This document shows positions 41,599-54,895 of a stretch of DNA of 64,000 bases, piece by piece (the stretch's first letter is position 1; every line of letters starts with the position of its first letter). The notes under the pieces were generated by a model, which worked only from the letters and a program-made list of their open reading frames with translations, searched no databases and was not told the origin of the DNA. The stretch spans positions 1,984,001-2,048,000 of the forward strand of contig CM074695.1 in NCBI GenBank assembly GCA_037367355.1. The letters are read 5' to 3'. Source of the DNA: Neoscytalidium dimidiatum. Lineage: Eukaryota; Ascomycota; Dothideomycetes; Botryosphaeriales; Botryosphaeriaceae. The position numbers were made by a program, and so were the translations under genes.

Positions 41599-44500
41599 TT
41601 ACAGACCTTTCCCGAACATGCTGCTCGCCCTCTTGACCCTGCTTGCTAGCGAAGACCAGTTCGAATCTGGGGAACGCCGATAATCACGGCGTAACCGCTC
41701 CTCTCTTTGCCTCTGCTCCTCCTTCCGCTCCCGCTCTCTCTCCTTGATCAACTCTTGCAAACGGCGCGCGGAACTCTGTCCCAGAGCCACCTTAGCCTCC
41801 TCATTCGCAATCTCCTCATCTCGCTGGAGCTTACCCTCCCGCTCCCACCTCCTCTCCCTCTTCGCCTTGATGAACCTCAACAACAACAGCTCATTATAAT
41901 ACACGCGCCCCATCGCCCTCTTCAGACACTCACTCTCCTGCTGCTGCGAATGTCTCATCCTGTGCTTTTTGAGAATACCACGCCGCCGCGCCTCCTCATC
42001 CTCGGGATCCCCCGGGCTCTCCTGTGCCTTCTCAAATTTCCACCAACTATCCAATAGCTCCTTGTCGCTGATATCCTCCCCCTCCGGCGGATCCCAGTTG
42101 CGGATGTCGTAGTGGCTGTTGTGTTGACCGATACGCGCCGCCAGCTTCACCTTCCGCATCATCTCGTGCCCGGCCCCTTGCGCCCTCAGCCAATGCTTGC
42201 TGTACAGCGGGCTCTTCTTCGCCTCCTCCGCGAGCCTCTCCAACGCCGGCAGCCGCTCCAAGCGCTCGTTCCACTGCTGGTCGCGATTCCACTGGCGAGT
42301 GGCCTTGGTGCGTTTGGGCCCTACTTCCATAGTCAACCAGGGCGGCGGCCCTGTCGACTTCTGCGCCTGTGCGATGTCTTCGGCCGTGGGCACGATGTCC
42401 CAGGGGATGGTTGCGCCTTTGCCGTCAGGGGTGTCTTTGTGGAGAACCGATTTGGTCTTTTCCCGCTTTTGCCGTACCCTGCCCCCTTTGCGTTTCTCAC
42501 CGTCGTCCTCGAGACCATCTTCCTCGAGAAGCGGAGCATACACATTGTCTTCTCTTCCCTCAGCCATCCCTCTCGCTTCCATTCTCTCCGACCGTGCTCT
42601 CGCGACCTCCTCGACCTCCTCCCAGTCTTCCTCCTCCTCCCAATCCTCCTCCTGGAATCCTTCCTCACTTTCGCCTCGTTGCGTCGCCGCGGTCTCGTCG
42701 ACCTGCTTTTGCGGTGCAGGTGTCGTCAACTTCTCGTTCTCATCGTTCACGACCGTGCTCGGCTTACTCTTCGCTTCCTTCTTCTCCTTCTCCCGTTTAG
42801 CCGGCTTCTTCTTGGGTTCTGGATTCTCTTGTTCCCTGACGGTATGCCCCTCCTCATGTTCTTGTTTCGCCCCCAGTTCCTGTTTAACGCGCTCGGCCAG
42901 TGGCTCATTCTCTGCTTTTTCACCACCCTCTTGCTGGCCTAGTTCCTTACTGGTTTCCTCTACGACATCCCGATACTTCTGGCTTATCTCCGCGTGGTCC
43001 GCGAAGATATCCGCGGCTGACATCCTCCTGATAAGCGAGGCTGTCAAGGGGCCGTTCCGCTCCCCAGCCACCGCGCCATTATCCCTGCCGGATGCTGTTA
43101 CGGAGGCTGTTCCTGGAGTGGGTGTGTTTGCAGCAGGAGCAGGCGTCTCTGATGCAGCTGTCAAGTCCTGCTCCGGCGAGAACGGCGACGACGACGGTGA
43201 CGACGACGACGGTGACGACGACGACGGTGACGACGACGACGACGACGACGACGACTGTTCTCCAGCCATCTCGCTGCGCTGGCCCCCTTTCACCTCCTCG
43301 ACGAGGGGCTCATCCGCCTCATCCATCCCCTCCACCTCCTCGAGCAGACTCTCCTCTTCCTCCTCCTCCTCCTCCTCCCTCCCCTCCTCCTCCTCCCCAC
43401 CCGGACCCTTCCCATCAAGCCTCCGCCGCGCCTTCCACCGCTCGACCGGAATCCACCGCAAAAGCTCCGCGGCCCTCTCCCTATCGACGCCCGCCCCGGT
43501 CAAGATCCGAAACGCCTTCTTCCACCCGGCCCGCGACGGGCGCACCTCGAGCGCGCCGCCCGGGCCCCTCCCGACCACGAGCGCGCGCGCGTACAGCCAC
43601 TCCTCGTCGACCCAGTCGCCGCTGCGGCCGCCCGTCTTCAGCACGACGCGCGCGCCGCGCAGCTCCATGCCCCTGTCGACGGCCTTGCACATGTCGAACA
43701 CGGTCAGCGCCGCCGCGGTCGCCGCCATCAGCGCGTCCATCTCGACGCCCGTGGGCCCCACCGTCTCGACGCGCGCCGTCAGCAGCGCCCCGCCGTGCGG
43801 GAACGCGTCCGGCGCGTCGGGAACCGCCCGCGGGTCGCCCGCCCAGAAGCGCGACGACGCGTGCAGCCGCGCGCGCGCGTCGTGGCGCCGCAGCGAGGCG
43901 AAGTCGCCGCCCGGCGAGGCCGCGCCGCCTTCGACGAAGGGGTCGTGCTGCTGCTGCTGCTTTGCTTCTCTTTTCCCTTCCTCTTCTTCGTGCCCTTCCT
44001 CCTCTTCTTCTTCTGGGGGCGGCCGACGCTGTTCTTCGTTGTTGTTGTTGTTGGTGGTGGTGGTAGTGGAGGAGGCGGTCTCGTCGGCGTCGGCGGTGGC
44101 ATTGTCTTTGGCAGGAAGCGGCTCGATCAGACCGGCCTCGACTTCGGCGTGCGTGATGTTGATGTTGTGACAGAGCGGGATGATGGACGCCGTGCTCTTG
44201 GACGCCATGATGCCCGCGAGACGCGCCACGCTGAGCACGTCGCCCTTCTGGATCGCGTTGGCCTTGATCAGCCGGATGGGCTCCGGCCGCGAGAAGCGCA
44301 CCGTCGCGATGGCGATGGCTGTGCGGCGCGTAGCGTCCTTGTTGCCGACCGACACCATGTGCGCCGTGCCGTTCCGGTTGACGTGGGTGAGCTTGGGGCC
44401 GGTATCTTGCTCCCTGGGCTCTTCTTCGTCCCATTCCTCGTCTGGCTGCTCTTCAGCAGCGGGGCGGGAAGACGGGCGATTTGAGGAGTAATATCTGATC

Positions 44501-46315
44501 CCAGTGCTAGAAGCTCCAGTACTTAAAAGATGTGTAGGTATTGATTTCCATGGCTGTGTGGAGCTCATTGGACCAGGGCGTGTTGATGCTCTGGAAAGAT
44601 TTTGTGTGTTAAGAGGTAAGTAGCTTGGGCGTTTTTCACCTGTACCATTCATTAGCAGATCATCCTCAAGAAGCACCTTTGTGCGGTCAGATTGGGACAT
44701 ATGGGCGGAAAAGAGCTTCGATTCAGGAGCGTTTGGGAGACGACTGCTCCGAATATGTGGACATGATGATCATAACAACGCCAGATGCTCCCTGGTAGTA
44801 TCCAAAGACCAGAAAAACTCGGCGTAACTTTCGTACAAAACATCGCCGAGACCATGCATGCATAGACACAAGAAAACCTTACCCACCAATTAGAATCATA
44901 GGCCTGTTCGGCATGTTCTCGAGCTCGCCCATGCCGGCATGCTTTGCCTTCTTCCGCTTGACGGCGGCCCCAATGACTTCGAGCAGCTCCCGTTCCCGCT
45001 CACTCCAACCAGGGCTCGCACCTTCGTCGAGGAGGCCTTGCTGCCTGTTCATCTCGACCTCTTTGATGGCTTCGAATGCCTCTTCATCGATCGGCTTACC
45101 GTCATTGTCTTTCCTCATGATGTCTCGTAGCGAAACCTCCGTGTTGCCAAACAGACAGACCTTCAGGTTGCCATCGCTCGTGATGCGCAGCCTGTTGCAG
45201 GTCCCACAGAAGTTGTGCGTCATGCTCGTAATGAAGCCAATCTTGCCTACGAAGCCCGGGATCTCCCAAGTCTTGCTCGTGTCATTCTTGTGGCCCCTCA
45301 CAGGGTGGACATCCGGATACTTGGATGAGATGACGTCCAACATCTCTTTGTACGGCATCATCTTCTTCTGATTCCACTTGTTCCCATCGAACGGCATGTA
45401 CTCGATGAAGCGCACCTCGATGTCCTTCTCGCGGCCAAGCTCGACGAAGGGTATGATCTCGCGGTCGTTCAGACCGCGCATGACGACGCAGTTGATCTTC
45501 AGCTTCACCGGCGCGCCCAGCTCCTTCATCTCGAGGACGCGGTCTATGCTCTTCATGACGGCGTCGAAGCCCTTCCGACGCGTCATGATCTGAAATTGAA
45601 ACGGGTCCAGCGTATCCAAGCTGAGATTGATGCCCGTCAGGCCCGACTCCACCATGCTGTCCAGCTTCCGGTGGAGCGAGATGCCGTTGGTGGTGATGGC
45701 GAGCTCGCGCAGGCCCTTGGAGCGGAGGGAGCCGATCGACCGCATCAGAGGAAGGATGTCGCGGCGCACCGTCGGTTCCCCACCGGTCAACCGGATTTTG
45801 TTCACGCCCTGGGACACGAAGAGGGAGGAGATGTAGAAGATTTCGGGAGTGGTGAGCAGGTGGTCGGGCGGGGACAGCGGTACGCCCTCTGTTGAAAAAA
45901 AAAAAAAAATATGCGGTTAGCTGCGGCAGATATTGCGGAGCTCTTGTGGACAATACGCACCTTCCGGCATGCAGTACAGGCAGCGCAGATTGCACCGCTC
46001 GGTGAGGCTGATGCGCAGGTAGTCATGCTGGCGGTTGAAGGTGTCGGTCAAGAATTCCGAAAAGGGCTTTGCCTGCTTGATGGCCTCTCTGCGGGCTCGC
46101 TGCGGCTGCACTGGAAATTCAACCTGCGGACCGGGGACGTCTAGGCCGGGCTCGGGTGCCACGGCGGCTGTGGTGATTCTGCGCGTCGCGATGCCCCGGT
46201 AAGGTTGTGCGTATGGCACACACTTGCCACCAAGTGGATGCAGGCGTTTTGCGGCGGCGGCGGCAGTTGGGGTGCGCAGTGCTTGAGCGCGGGCGCGCAC
46301 AATATGGCCGGCCAT
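41599..46315 (-). CDS. cnxABC: Molybdenum cofactor gene: fused MoaA-MoaC with long C-terminal extension
   Basis: Exons 45961-46315, 44883-45888 and 41599-44743 (introns 72 and 139 nt) encode 1,501 residues. The MoaA half has the radical-SAM motif [15 protein letters not shown] spanning the first intron, [13 protein letters not shown], and the second iron-sulfur site [20 protein letters not shown]. It ends ILIGG at residue 454, exactly at the second donor. The MoaC half (about 572-835) has [33 protein letters not shown] and, after an acidic 110-residue insert, [18 protein letters not shown] and [10 protein letters not shown] with the catalytic Lys/Asp. Together they convert GTP to cyclic pyranopterin monophosphate, the first step of molybdopterin synthesis. 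The last 665 residues (about 836-1501) are acidic, then highly charged and helical; I do not recognise them. Residues near 513-550 ([20 protein letters not shown]) resemble an internal mitochondrial presequence. Confidence 0.9.
43188..43257. repeat. Imperfect (GAC)n/GGT repeat coding poly-Ser on the minus strand
   Basis: Three sub-blocks of GACGACGAC...GGT give a Ser/Pro run in the C-terminal extension of cnxABC. Nearby CTC and CTG runs at 43350-43400 and 43950-43965 code for poly-Glu and poly-Gln. Confidence 0.85.
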
Positions 46316-47581
46316 TGTTGAGACCGGCGGGGGAGCACTAGCTCGCAGTGCTTATTATGGCCAGTCGTCCATCGGGCGCAAGCATCGAATGCGGGGGGCA
46401 GCAGGCGGCTCGAATTTTATTGCTGGAATGAGGTCGTGCTGATAGGTGGAGGGCGATCCCGGTGTTCGGGCGGCGGCGATTATGAATTATCGATGAGTGG
46501 AGGTGCTGAAAAGGCGCTTTGACTAAGCACGAGCCTATATCACAGTCATCGCCACGCAGATGTCCTGCTGCGCATCGCCGTCCAGCGACCCACTCGTCAC
46601 TTTGACTGTGGACTGTGGAGTGCACAAGCTGCCGTATGCGGTATTCGCTGCCGATAATGACAGGTTTGCCGCGTCACTGCACGCCGCTTCTCGAGAAACT
46701 CAATTTTTCTGTGAGGACACGAATTACCCATGCTATTGATGAACTCATTAGATGCGCAAATAGCAGCCAAGGTCACTGTGTAGTTACAAGAAGAATGTGC
46801 TCCAGAGGGGGAGCAGTCCTGTTTGCCCAAGCTCGCGAAGTTTGCAAAACAGCATTGAAATGCCCTCGACCCGCTCCGAGCACATGATTACCGTTAATCA
46901 CCTTCCGTAAACGGCAATCCGACCAGCGCATGGCTCTCACCTTGAGCATTGTCAGCATACTTCTCAACGTCGCATCCCACGTCCAGAACTCTTTATAATA
47001 AGCTTAAAAGACTTTCGGCAATAAATGAACGGATCTTCCGGACTCGACACTAAACTCTATAGATCTCTCCCCTCCTCTCTGGGCTTTGGAAGCAAAAACG
47101 TCAGGAAGTTGATTAACTCGTAGGTCATCATAATCAGTCGTGCGTCCGCTATAGACTGGAAAGTGTGAAGGGTTGGTAGACGAGCTTCAAAACTCTGCTC
47201 GCGGCGGTGACGATGAAGGAAGTCAGAGCGTAGAAGCAGTGGGTAAGCTCCAGAAAGGGCAAAAAGACAACCTCGTAGGCACGAAGCCTCACTCTGCAAG
47301 GAATCTATGCTGCCTGGTGCAGGAACCGTAGTTTGACACCGGCAAGATTCGAACACCCTGACTTGCAGAATGGGGACATCGACTATTCAGGAAACCCTTG
47401 TGGACAGATTACAGACCCTTTATGGATTTTACGCCTTAAGGTCTCGGCGGTACGGCATAGGCTCGGAAGCTGCTCCATACACGCCGTCTAGCAGGAGCCA
47501 TGGCTTTCGCTCTTTATATATGCAAAGGTCACTAAAATTCTAATCGCGGCGCCTCTCCTCACCCAACACCGCTAGGGATCC
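46316..47581. other. 1.27-kb intergenic region
   Basis: Promoter of cnxABC plus the 3' flank of the GMC gene. A GATTCGAACAC string at 47347-47357 does not form a tRNA arm. No gene is supported. Confidence 0.45.
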
Positions 47582-49461
47582 TCACTTGTCCAACCCATAC
47601 TCCGCAATCATCTTCTCCGCCGCCGTCTCGCCCATCAGATATGCCACGCTCACGACGTGACCGTTCAGCACAAACGGCGGCGCGCTGTTGTCCACGACCC
47701 TCAAACCCTCCACGCCCCTCACCCGGAACGCCGTATCCAGGCACGCCATCCCATCCTCCTCCCTCCCCATCTTCACCGTCCCCGTCATGTGCCACGTGGT
47801 ACCGCACACACTCTGTATGTACTCCCACACTTCTTCATCACTCTTTCCCTTCGGCATGCTGAAGTCACCGACCACATGCTTCCTCAACGGCTCTGCCTCC
47901 ATAATCCTGCAGCTCCTCTTCACCGCCTCGATCATGTTCCTACGGTCAAACGGATGCGAGAACAAGTTCGGATCGCACAGCGGCGCGTCGCGCGGATCCG
48001 CGCTCCGCAGCGTCACCGTCCCCGTGCTCTGCGGCACCATCTGCATCGACAGAATCGTCAAGAACTCGCCGTTCGGATCGGCCGCAGGGTGGATGGCCGG
48101 ACAGAGGCAGATGTGCTCGTACGTCGGGATGGTCGGCTTGCGCAGGTACTCCTGCGTCTTTGCCGGCAGATCCCGGAATTCCTGGCTCTCGTACACCTCG
48201 GGCGCCTGCTGCCAGCCCATGAGCAGCGTGTTGTAGAAGACGGACAGCGGGCCCGTCTGGTCTTTCGCGAACTGCTCGCGCGCGGCGGCGAGGGCGACCG
48301 GGTCGTTGAAGAGCTGCGGGCGTCCGGTCAATCCCTCTTCGACCTGTTGGACCAGCAAGACGAAGGCATGGTCCTGCAGGTTCTTGCCCACGCCCGGGAG
48401 GTGGTGCACTGCGGCGATACCGTGCGCGGAGAGCTCCTGTTCGGGGCCGACGCCGGAAAGGAGGAGGATCTTGGGAGTATCGAGGGCGCCAGCGGAGAGG
48501 ATGACATCCTTGTTGGCAAAATCTGCAACACCGCGTCAGAAGGAAACTCGATCGACAACCCCCAGCATGCGAGGCAAAAGAAACAAAGAAAACCCCCAAC
48601 ACTCACACGTCTCCCCGTTCACCAACACGCCCACCGCCTTCTTCCCCCGAAACACCACCCTCTCCACCAGCGCCTCCGTCACGATCGTCAAGTTCTCCGG
48701 CGGATCCGCCAGAAAGGCCGTCTTGGCCGTGCTCCTCACGCTCTTCCGCGCCGTCGACGGCACGACGCCGATGCCCAGCGGATCCCCCGAGTTGACATCC
48801 AGATTCGGCTTCATCCCGACGGCCTCCTCCGCGGCCCTCAGGCTCTCCTCCACGCTCCACTCCCAGCCGCGCGCGAACCCGACCTGCAGCGGGCCCGCGA
48901 CCCCGTGCTCCGCCCGGCGCGGCCGCACGAAGCGGCCCACCCCCTCCGCGCCCGCGACGTCCACGTCGTACGCCTCCAGCCGCCTGTACCGCCGCCGCGC
49001 CGCCTCCCACGCGAACGCGTCGTCGCCGACCGCCGCCGCCCACGCGTCGTAGTCGTCGCGCGGGCCGACCGTGTAGCACGCGAAGTTGATGCCGGACGAG
49101 CCGCCCAGGCCCTTGCCGCGCGAGTAGTCGACCTCGCGGCCGTTCAGGCGCGCCTGCGGCACCGTCTTGTAGCCCCAGTTCATGCCGGCCGTCTGCAGCG
49201 TCGTGAAGCGGTTGGCCAGGTACAGGGCCGACGGGTCGCCGTTGTTGTCGCCGCCCGCCTCGAGCAGGAGCACGCTGGGCGCCGCGGCGCTGCGGGCCAG
49301 GCGCGAGGCGAGGGTTGCGCCGGCAGGGCCGCCTGGAGGATGGAGGAGGGGTTAGTTTGTGGCAGGGAGGGCGGTTTGGGTGTGGGATAGGTAGGAAGGG
49401 GAGGGAGGGGAGGCGCACTGCCGACGATGATGAAGTCGTAGCTCTTGACGGTTGATCCCAT
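47582..49461 (-). CDS. GMC-family FAD oxidoreductase
   Basis: Exons 49419-49461, 48607-49332 and 47582-48522 (introns 86 and 84 nt) encode 569 residues. The FAD-binding start YDFIIVGSGPAGATLASRLA spans the first intron. GMC signature 1 is GKGLGGSSGINFACYTVGP, signature 2 is GALDTPKILLLSGVGP. The C-terminal active-site His regions are CGTTWHMTGTVKMG and VLNGHVVSVAYLMGE. There is no signal peptide, so a cytosolic or peroxisomal location is more likely than secretion; the C-terminus YGLDK is not a clear PTS1. Members oxidise alcohols such as choline, glucose or aryl alcohols; the substrate cannot be deduced. Confidence 0.9.
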
Positions 49462-51313
49462 GGTGGGGCTGGGCGCGCTCGAAGGGAGAGAGGTATGAAG
49501 AAGCTAAGACGGAAAGAAATGACCCTCTGTCGAGAGCCTGGAGAACGGAAGCTGAGACGCGAAAAGGAATTGGAAGACGGCGCGTGATAGCTTGAATAAA
49601 TAGCACCACCAAGCTCACCACTCCCCCTCCTTGCAAGAGCTCCATCGTCGCAGCAGGCATCTAGCCAACTCCCCGCCATCACAAGCACGGCAAGGCAGTA
49701 CTGCCCCTCGATCGGCACCGCCATGCCTACCTAGAGCGCAGCCTAAGCAATGAAGCAGGATCCTAGCTCCACCCTGATCATCAACGCAATCCCCACCGGT
49801 CGTGCGTGACGCGCTGTCGAAAGCATTTACCTGCCAGCCGTTGTTTTGGCTCATCCAGGAACGGGCAAAACCCGCCCCCAATGCGGGCGCGCATGCGTAG
49901 CGCGACGGAGAAGCGGCAACTGAGCCGCTCATCATCAAGGGTCCAGCTGCTATCCGTAAACCCTTTTTGGTCCTCTACCGTTCGTAGGTAAGCGGTCGTC
50001 CATCATGGGGTGAATGGGTAATCTGTGCTCCACAAATAGAGGAACTAGTGTCAGGGTCGGTAATCCTTCTTAATTTTTTTTTTTTTTCGTTAGGTGGTCA
50101 CGACATTAGCGTTGATAAAAGGGTTTAGCTTACTCGTGTGGGCTTGAACAGCACATAACAGAGTCCGAATGAGTTAAGAGAATGAGAGATGGAGAGACAG
50201 ACAGACGAACAAACAGGGCGGCGTAGGCGAGGATTTGCCGCGGCGGCCCTGCTTACGCTGTGGGGAAAGTTCCCCCGCTGAGGTGCAGCATCACTAAGCC
50301 TGAGATATCGCTCTCGCCCAGGTTAAGCAAACATCATTACTGCCGGGGGATGCGCCGTAGTTGCCGCAGCAGATCTGTAGGGGCGATCCGTTGGGCCTAG
50401 TAGCGGACGCAAGGCCGCTTGGCTAAGAGAAGGCCTAACAGCCGTTTTATGGAATGAGCAAGTGGACCGCACGAATTGTTTTGAGCCTCGAGTGCTTCCG
50501 TGGGGGCGAATTTCTGCCATGCGTGCGAAGTCCAGTCTGCATGCATAGGTCACCTATGGCCGAGGTTATGGAGAAAAAGAAATCCCTGAGTGCAGCCAAG
50601 CGTAATAGACGCGGCGTGAGATGCCGGTTCAGCGGAAAAACTCGCGCGGAAAAGGACACGATATCTGGATGCCGGGAGGATAATGGCAAGGTTCCCCTGG
50701 AAGAGGCACGCTGTAGCGTAGCTGGGAGCCAGTAAGCAGCGTCGTGCAATCCGATAGAAATAATAGAGCCGCTATAGTCGAGATCCGTAACAACCGCGTA
50801 ATGATGCGAAGGCCTTTACTCATGGGGACTTCGACTCAGCTGAGTATAGTCGTAGAGGAAGAGGTCATCGGCAAGGTGGGAGCCGCGTAAGCAACTGGTA
50901 GGGCTAGGCATGATGCATCGGCAATTAACTTCACCGAGAGATGTGGGTGCATTCGTGTCCAGAAGAAGATGGTGCATGATGTTGAGCGAAAGATTGCGGA
51001 CGGCCTGTGCACCCTGCGGGGGTGAATCCCGACGATCAATATTTGAAGGATTCGAACTGAATCAGGCGCCCTTCTAACATCCTTTGTGTTACTTTCAAGA
51101 CCCACGAGATATGAAACTGCGACTCGTTCGCATCTTGGCTATCGGAAATGGGTTTCATCTGGTAAACTTTTCATCGATCGCATGCCATTTATGTTATCGT
51201 GCTAATAATACAGTGGCTTCTTAGCCTTATCGTGTCCTTTCGTCCATGCCGTACTCCGTATGCCGTAACTCTCAATGCCTCATTGCAAATACAGTTTCTG
51301 AATTGAGAATTCT
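49462..51313. other. 1.85-kb intergenic region
   Basis: The longest gene-free stretch in the window. It holds a T-run near 50080 and scattered open frames without resemblance to known proteins. A tRNA-like GGATTCGAAC string at 51046-51055 fails to form a T arm. Confidence 0.45.
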
Positions 51314-51857
51314 TCATGCCTTAGGCTCACCACCGGGGCCTTGGCGGACCTTGGAAAAGGCATCATCATTACCCGGGTTGTTTTCGCTGTAGATTCGTGA
51401 CTTGTCCTCAGGACCACCGGGGCCCTCGAAATCCCCAGCCTTCGTGGGGCTACAACATCACACCGTTAAACAATGTACCTCACAATCGATAGCCAAGGTC
51501 CACTTACCGGCCAGTGCCCTTCTGAATATCTCCGCCCTCCTCGATGGGAATCTCACGGTTGTCGCCTGCACCAGACGCTGACGATCCGTATCTCACATCT
51601 CCCCCAGGGAAGCGCTGGGCACGGGCAACATCGACGCCAGACTCCGTAGCTATAGGTTTATTTTAGCCTCAAGCCCCACAAAAGATGCCAGTGTCGTTTG
51701 TCACTAGAGGTAGGCACGTACTGCTCACGCTGGCGTTCTTTCCATGCTGCGAAGAAAGGTTGAGGTCGTGGCCCGTCTTTGCAGCGTAGCTGTTCAGGTC
51801 GTTCTCGGCCTGCTGGGCAAGCTTGTTGAGATCCTGACCCTCGTATGCCTTGGACAT
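51314..51857 (-). CDS. Small conserved hydrophilic fungal protein
   Basis: Three exons (51722-51857, 51508-51649, 51314-51449; introns 72 and 58 nt) encode 137 residues. The start MSKAYEGQDLNKLAQQAEND, the central GVDVARAQRFPGGDVRYG, the REIPIEEGGDIQKGTGR segment and the GPGGPEDKSRIYSENNPGND end form a Gly/Asp/Asn-rich, very hydrophilic protein. There is no signal peptide or membrane span. I recall similar short hydrophilic proteins in many filamentous fungi, but no assigned function; a stress-related role is only a guess. All three exons keep frame, and each carries recognisable conserved text, which supports the model strongly despite the small size. Confidence 0.75.
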
Positions 51858-52421
51858 GATTGTCGGTGTAAGAGATTTGCGCGGTTTTAGGTGAAGTGTT
51901 CGGAGAAGCTTCGTTAATAGCGTAGACTGGAGTTCGTAGGAGCAGGGTATCTCAAGGTTCTATTTGGATGACTTGCTGAAAGGAAGCGGGCGGCTGGGGG
52001 TTCTATTTGTGCGCACCTCTACGCTGTTGTGATGTAATGCTGATGATGATGTCACTGGATACTGCCCGAAGATGCCCCACAGCGATGAGGACAGAGCACG
52101 CTGTGGTGCCCATCTTGCCAGGAACGGGATCGATCTTTTCGATCATTATCGCTGATTTGCATGGTCCCAAGACGTCAGTGTGCTTTTATCGGCGGGGTGA
52201 AAGTGGAGTTGCAAGAGGCTGGACGTGTGCATCATCAAAAGTAATTTGCTCCTGTCTTTCGAGCCACGAAGATCAATCCCGTGGCTATTACATGCTAACA
52301 TGAATTGCTAGGATCGCAAAGCAGTTCGCCAAAGAAAATTTGGTAAGTCAATTGTGCCAACAAAAGAAGCCAAGCAAGTCCCTTTTCGCTACATCCAAAA
52401 CAAATGCCCGTCTGGTCGTAT
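51858..52421. other. Intergenic region
   Basis: 564 bases: promoter of the small hydrophilic protein and 3' flank of the MAP kinase. Nothing else seen. Confidence 0.5.
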
Positions 52422-53948
<1,527 letters not shown>

Positions 53949-54895
53949 GGTGGCGGCGTGAGGTTGGCGGGGTATCGGCTAAAGTAGCAACAGCAAAGGC
54001 CCTTGGGCGACGAGCGAGGGTAAGAAGTAGAGGGTTCGCGATGGACGACGGCGACCAATTTACGTTGGCGCCGCACAGCTCGACGGACTCCCGGGGGTGC
54101 GGACGGGCGCTTGCGCTTGCGCGTCGGAAGGCTGTCGAGAAGGGTGGTCGCGAGAGATAGGGCGGGGCACGAGCAGCAAGCGAGCGCGTGGGAACCCGGT
54201 CAACAGGCACGGTCGGGCAGCAGGCGAGCAGAAGAAAGCAGGCGAGCACACAGGGAGGTGGAGAGGCGGAGAGACAGGCAGGCAGCAGAAGCACAAAGTG
54301 CGGCGAGAAAGTGCGCGGCGAAGTACGAAAAGCAGCGTCTTTGTCGGCGGGGAGCGGGGGCCAAGGCAGGCAGCGCAGGGTTGGTTGTGCAATGGTAATT
54401 TCTCAGCCCTAGCACCTGCCTGCCTGCCTGCCTACCTGCTCACTTACCCTCTGCTGCTCCGCGTCCCGCGCCCCCGCTGCCGCCGCCGCCGCAGCAGCAG
54501 CAGCACAACCTGAGCCAAATAATCCTCCACCAGCGCGGCCTCCGATCGATCCGCTTGCTGCATGTGGATAAGGCTCTTCGCGTGTATAAGAGCCAGCGTG
54601 GCCGTCAGCCGTCAGCACCGCACAGCCGAGCCCAGCGCCGCATGCCGCCGTGTCTGAAGCTCCGCCCCCACTCTCGCCGGCCGGAACAAAAGCGTCAATA
54701 CATCCGCCCATTATCCATTATTTGTCCTACTGCTCCGTCCCATCCCCCCAGCCCCGTGCCGATTGGTCTTGGTATTAGCCATGCCTGAAACCTGCAAATG
54801 CGCCTTCCCCCAGTGCCTGTTTTGTTCCAAAACGCCGTCGCTAATGAACCCACGAGCCAAACGAAATAAACGCCCCAAAAACCCTGCTATGGATG
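53949..54895. other. MAP kinase 5' region with short tandem repeats
   Basis: 947 bases between two same-strand genes. It includes a CCTG tetranucleotide run at about 54414-54437 and GCC/GCA runs at 54476-54503. Long open frames here are low-complexity and spurious. Confidence 0.5.
54414..54437. repeat. (CCTG)n microsatellite
   Basis: About five CCTG units with one change, in the 5' region of the MAP kinase gene, roughly 470 bp from its start. Confidence 0.8.

Noticed and set aside
42197..44170. 657-codon plus-strand open frame
   Set aside because: It is antisense to the low-complexity Ser/Glu-rich cnxABC exon; the frame is kept open by triplet repeats. The minus strand encodes recognisable MoaC.
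47657..49390. 577-codon plus-strand open frame
   Set aside because: It lies antisense to the GMC oxidoreductase, which has clear FAD and active-site motifs. The frame is an effect of high GC.
51040..51075. tRNA-like GGATTCGAAC string (also near 16381 and 47347)
   Set aside because: No five-base T-arm pairing, anticodon arm or acceptor stem can be formed around any of the three.
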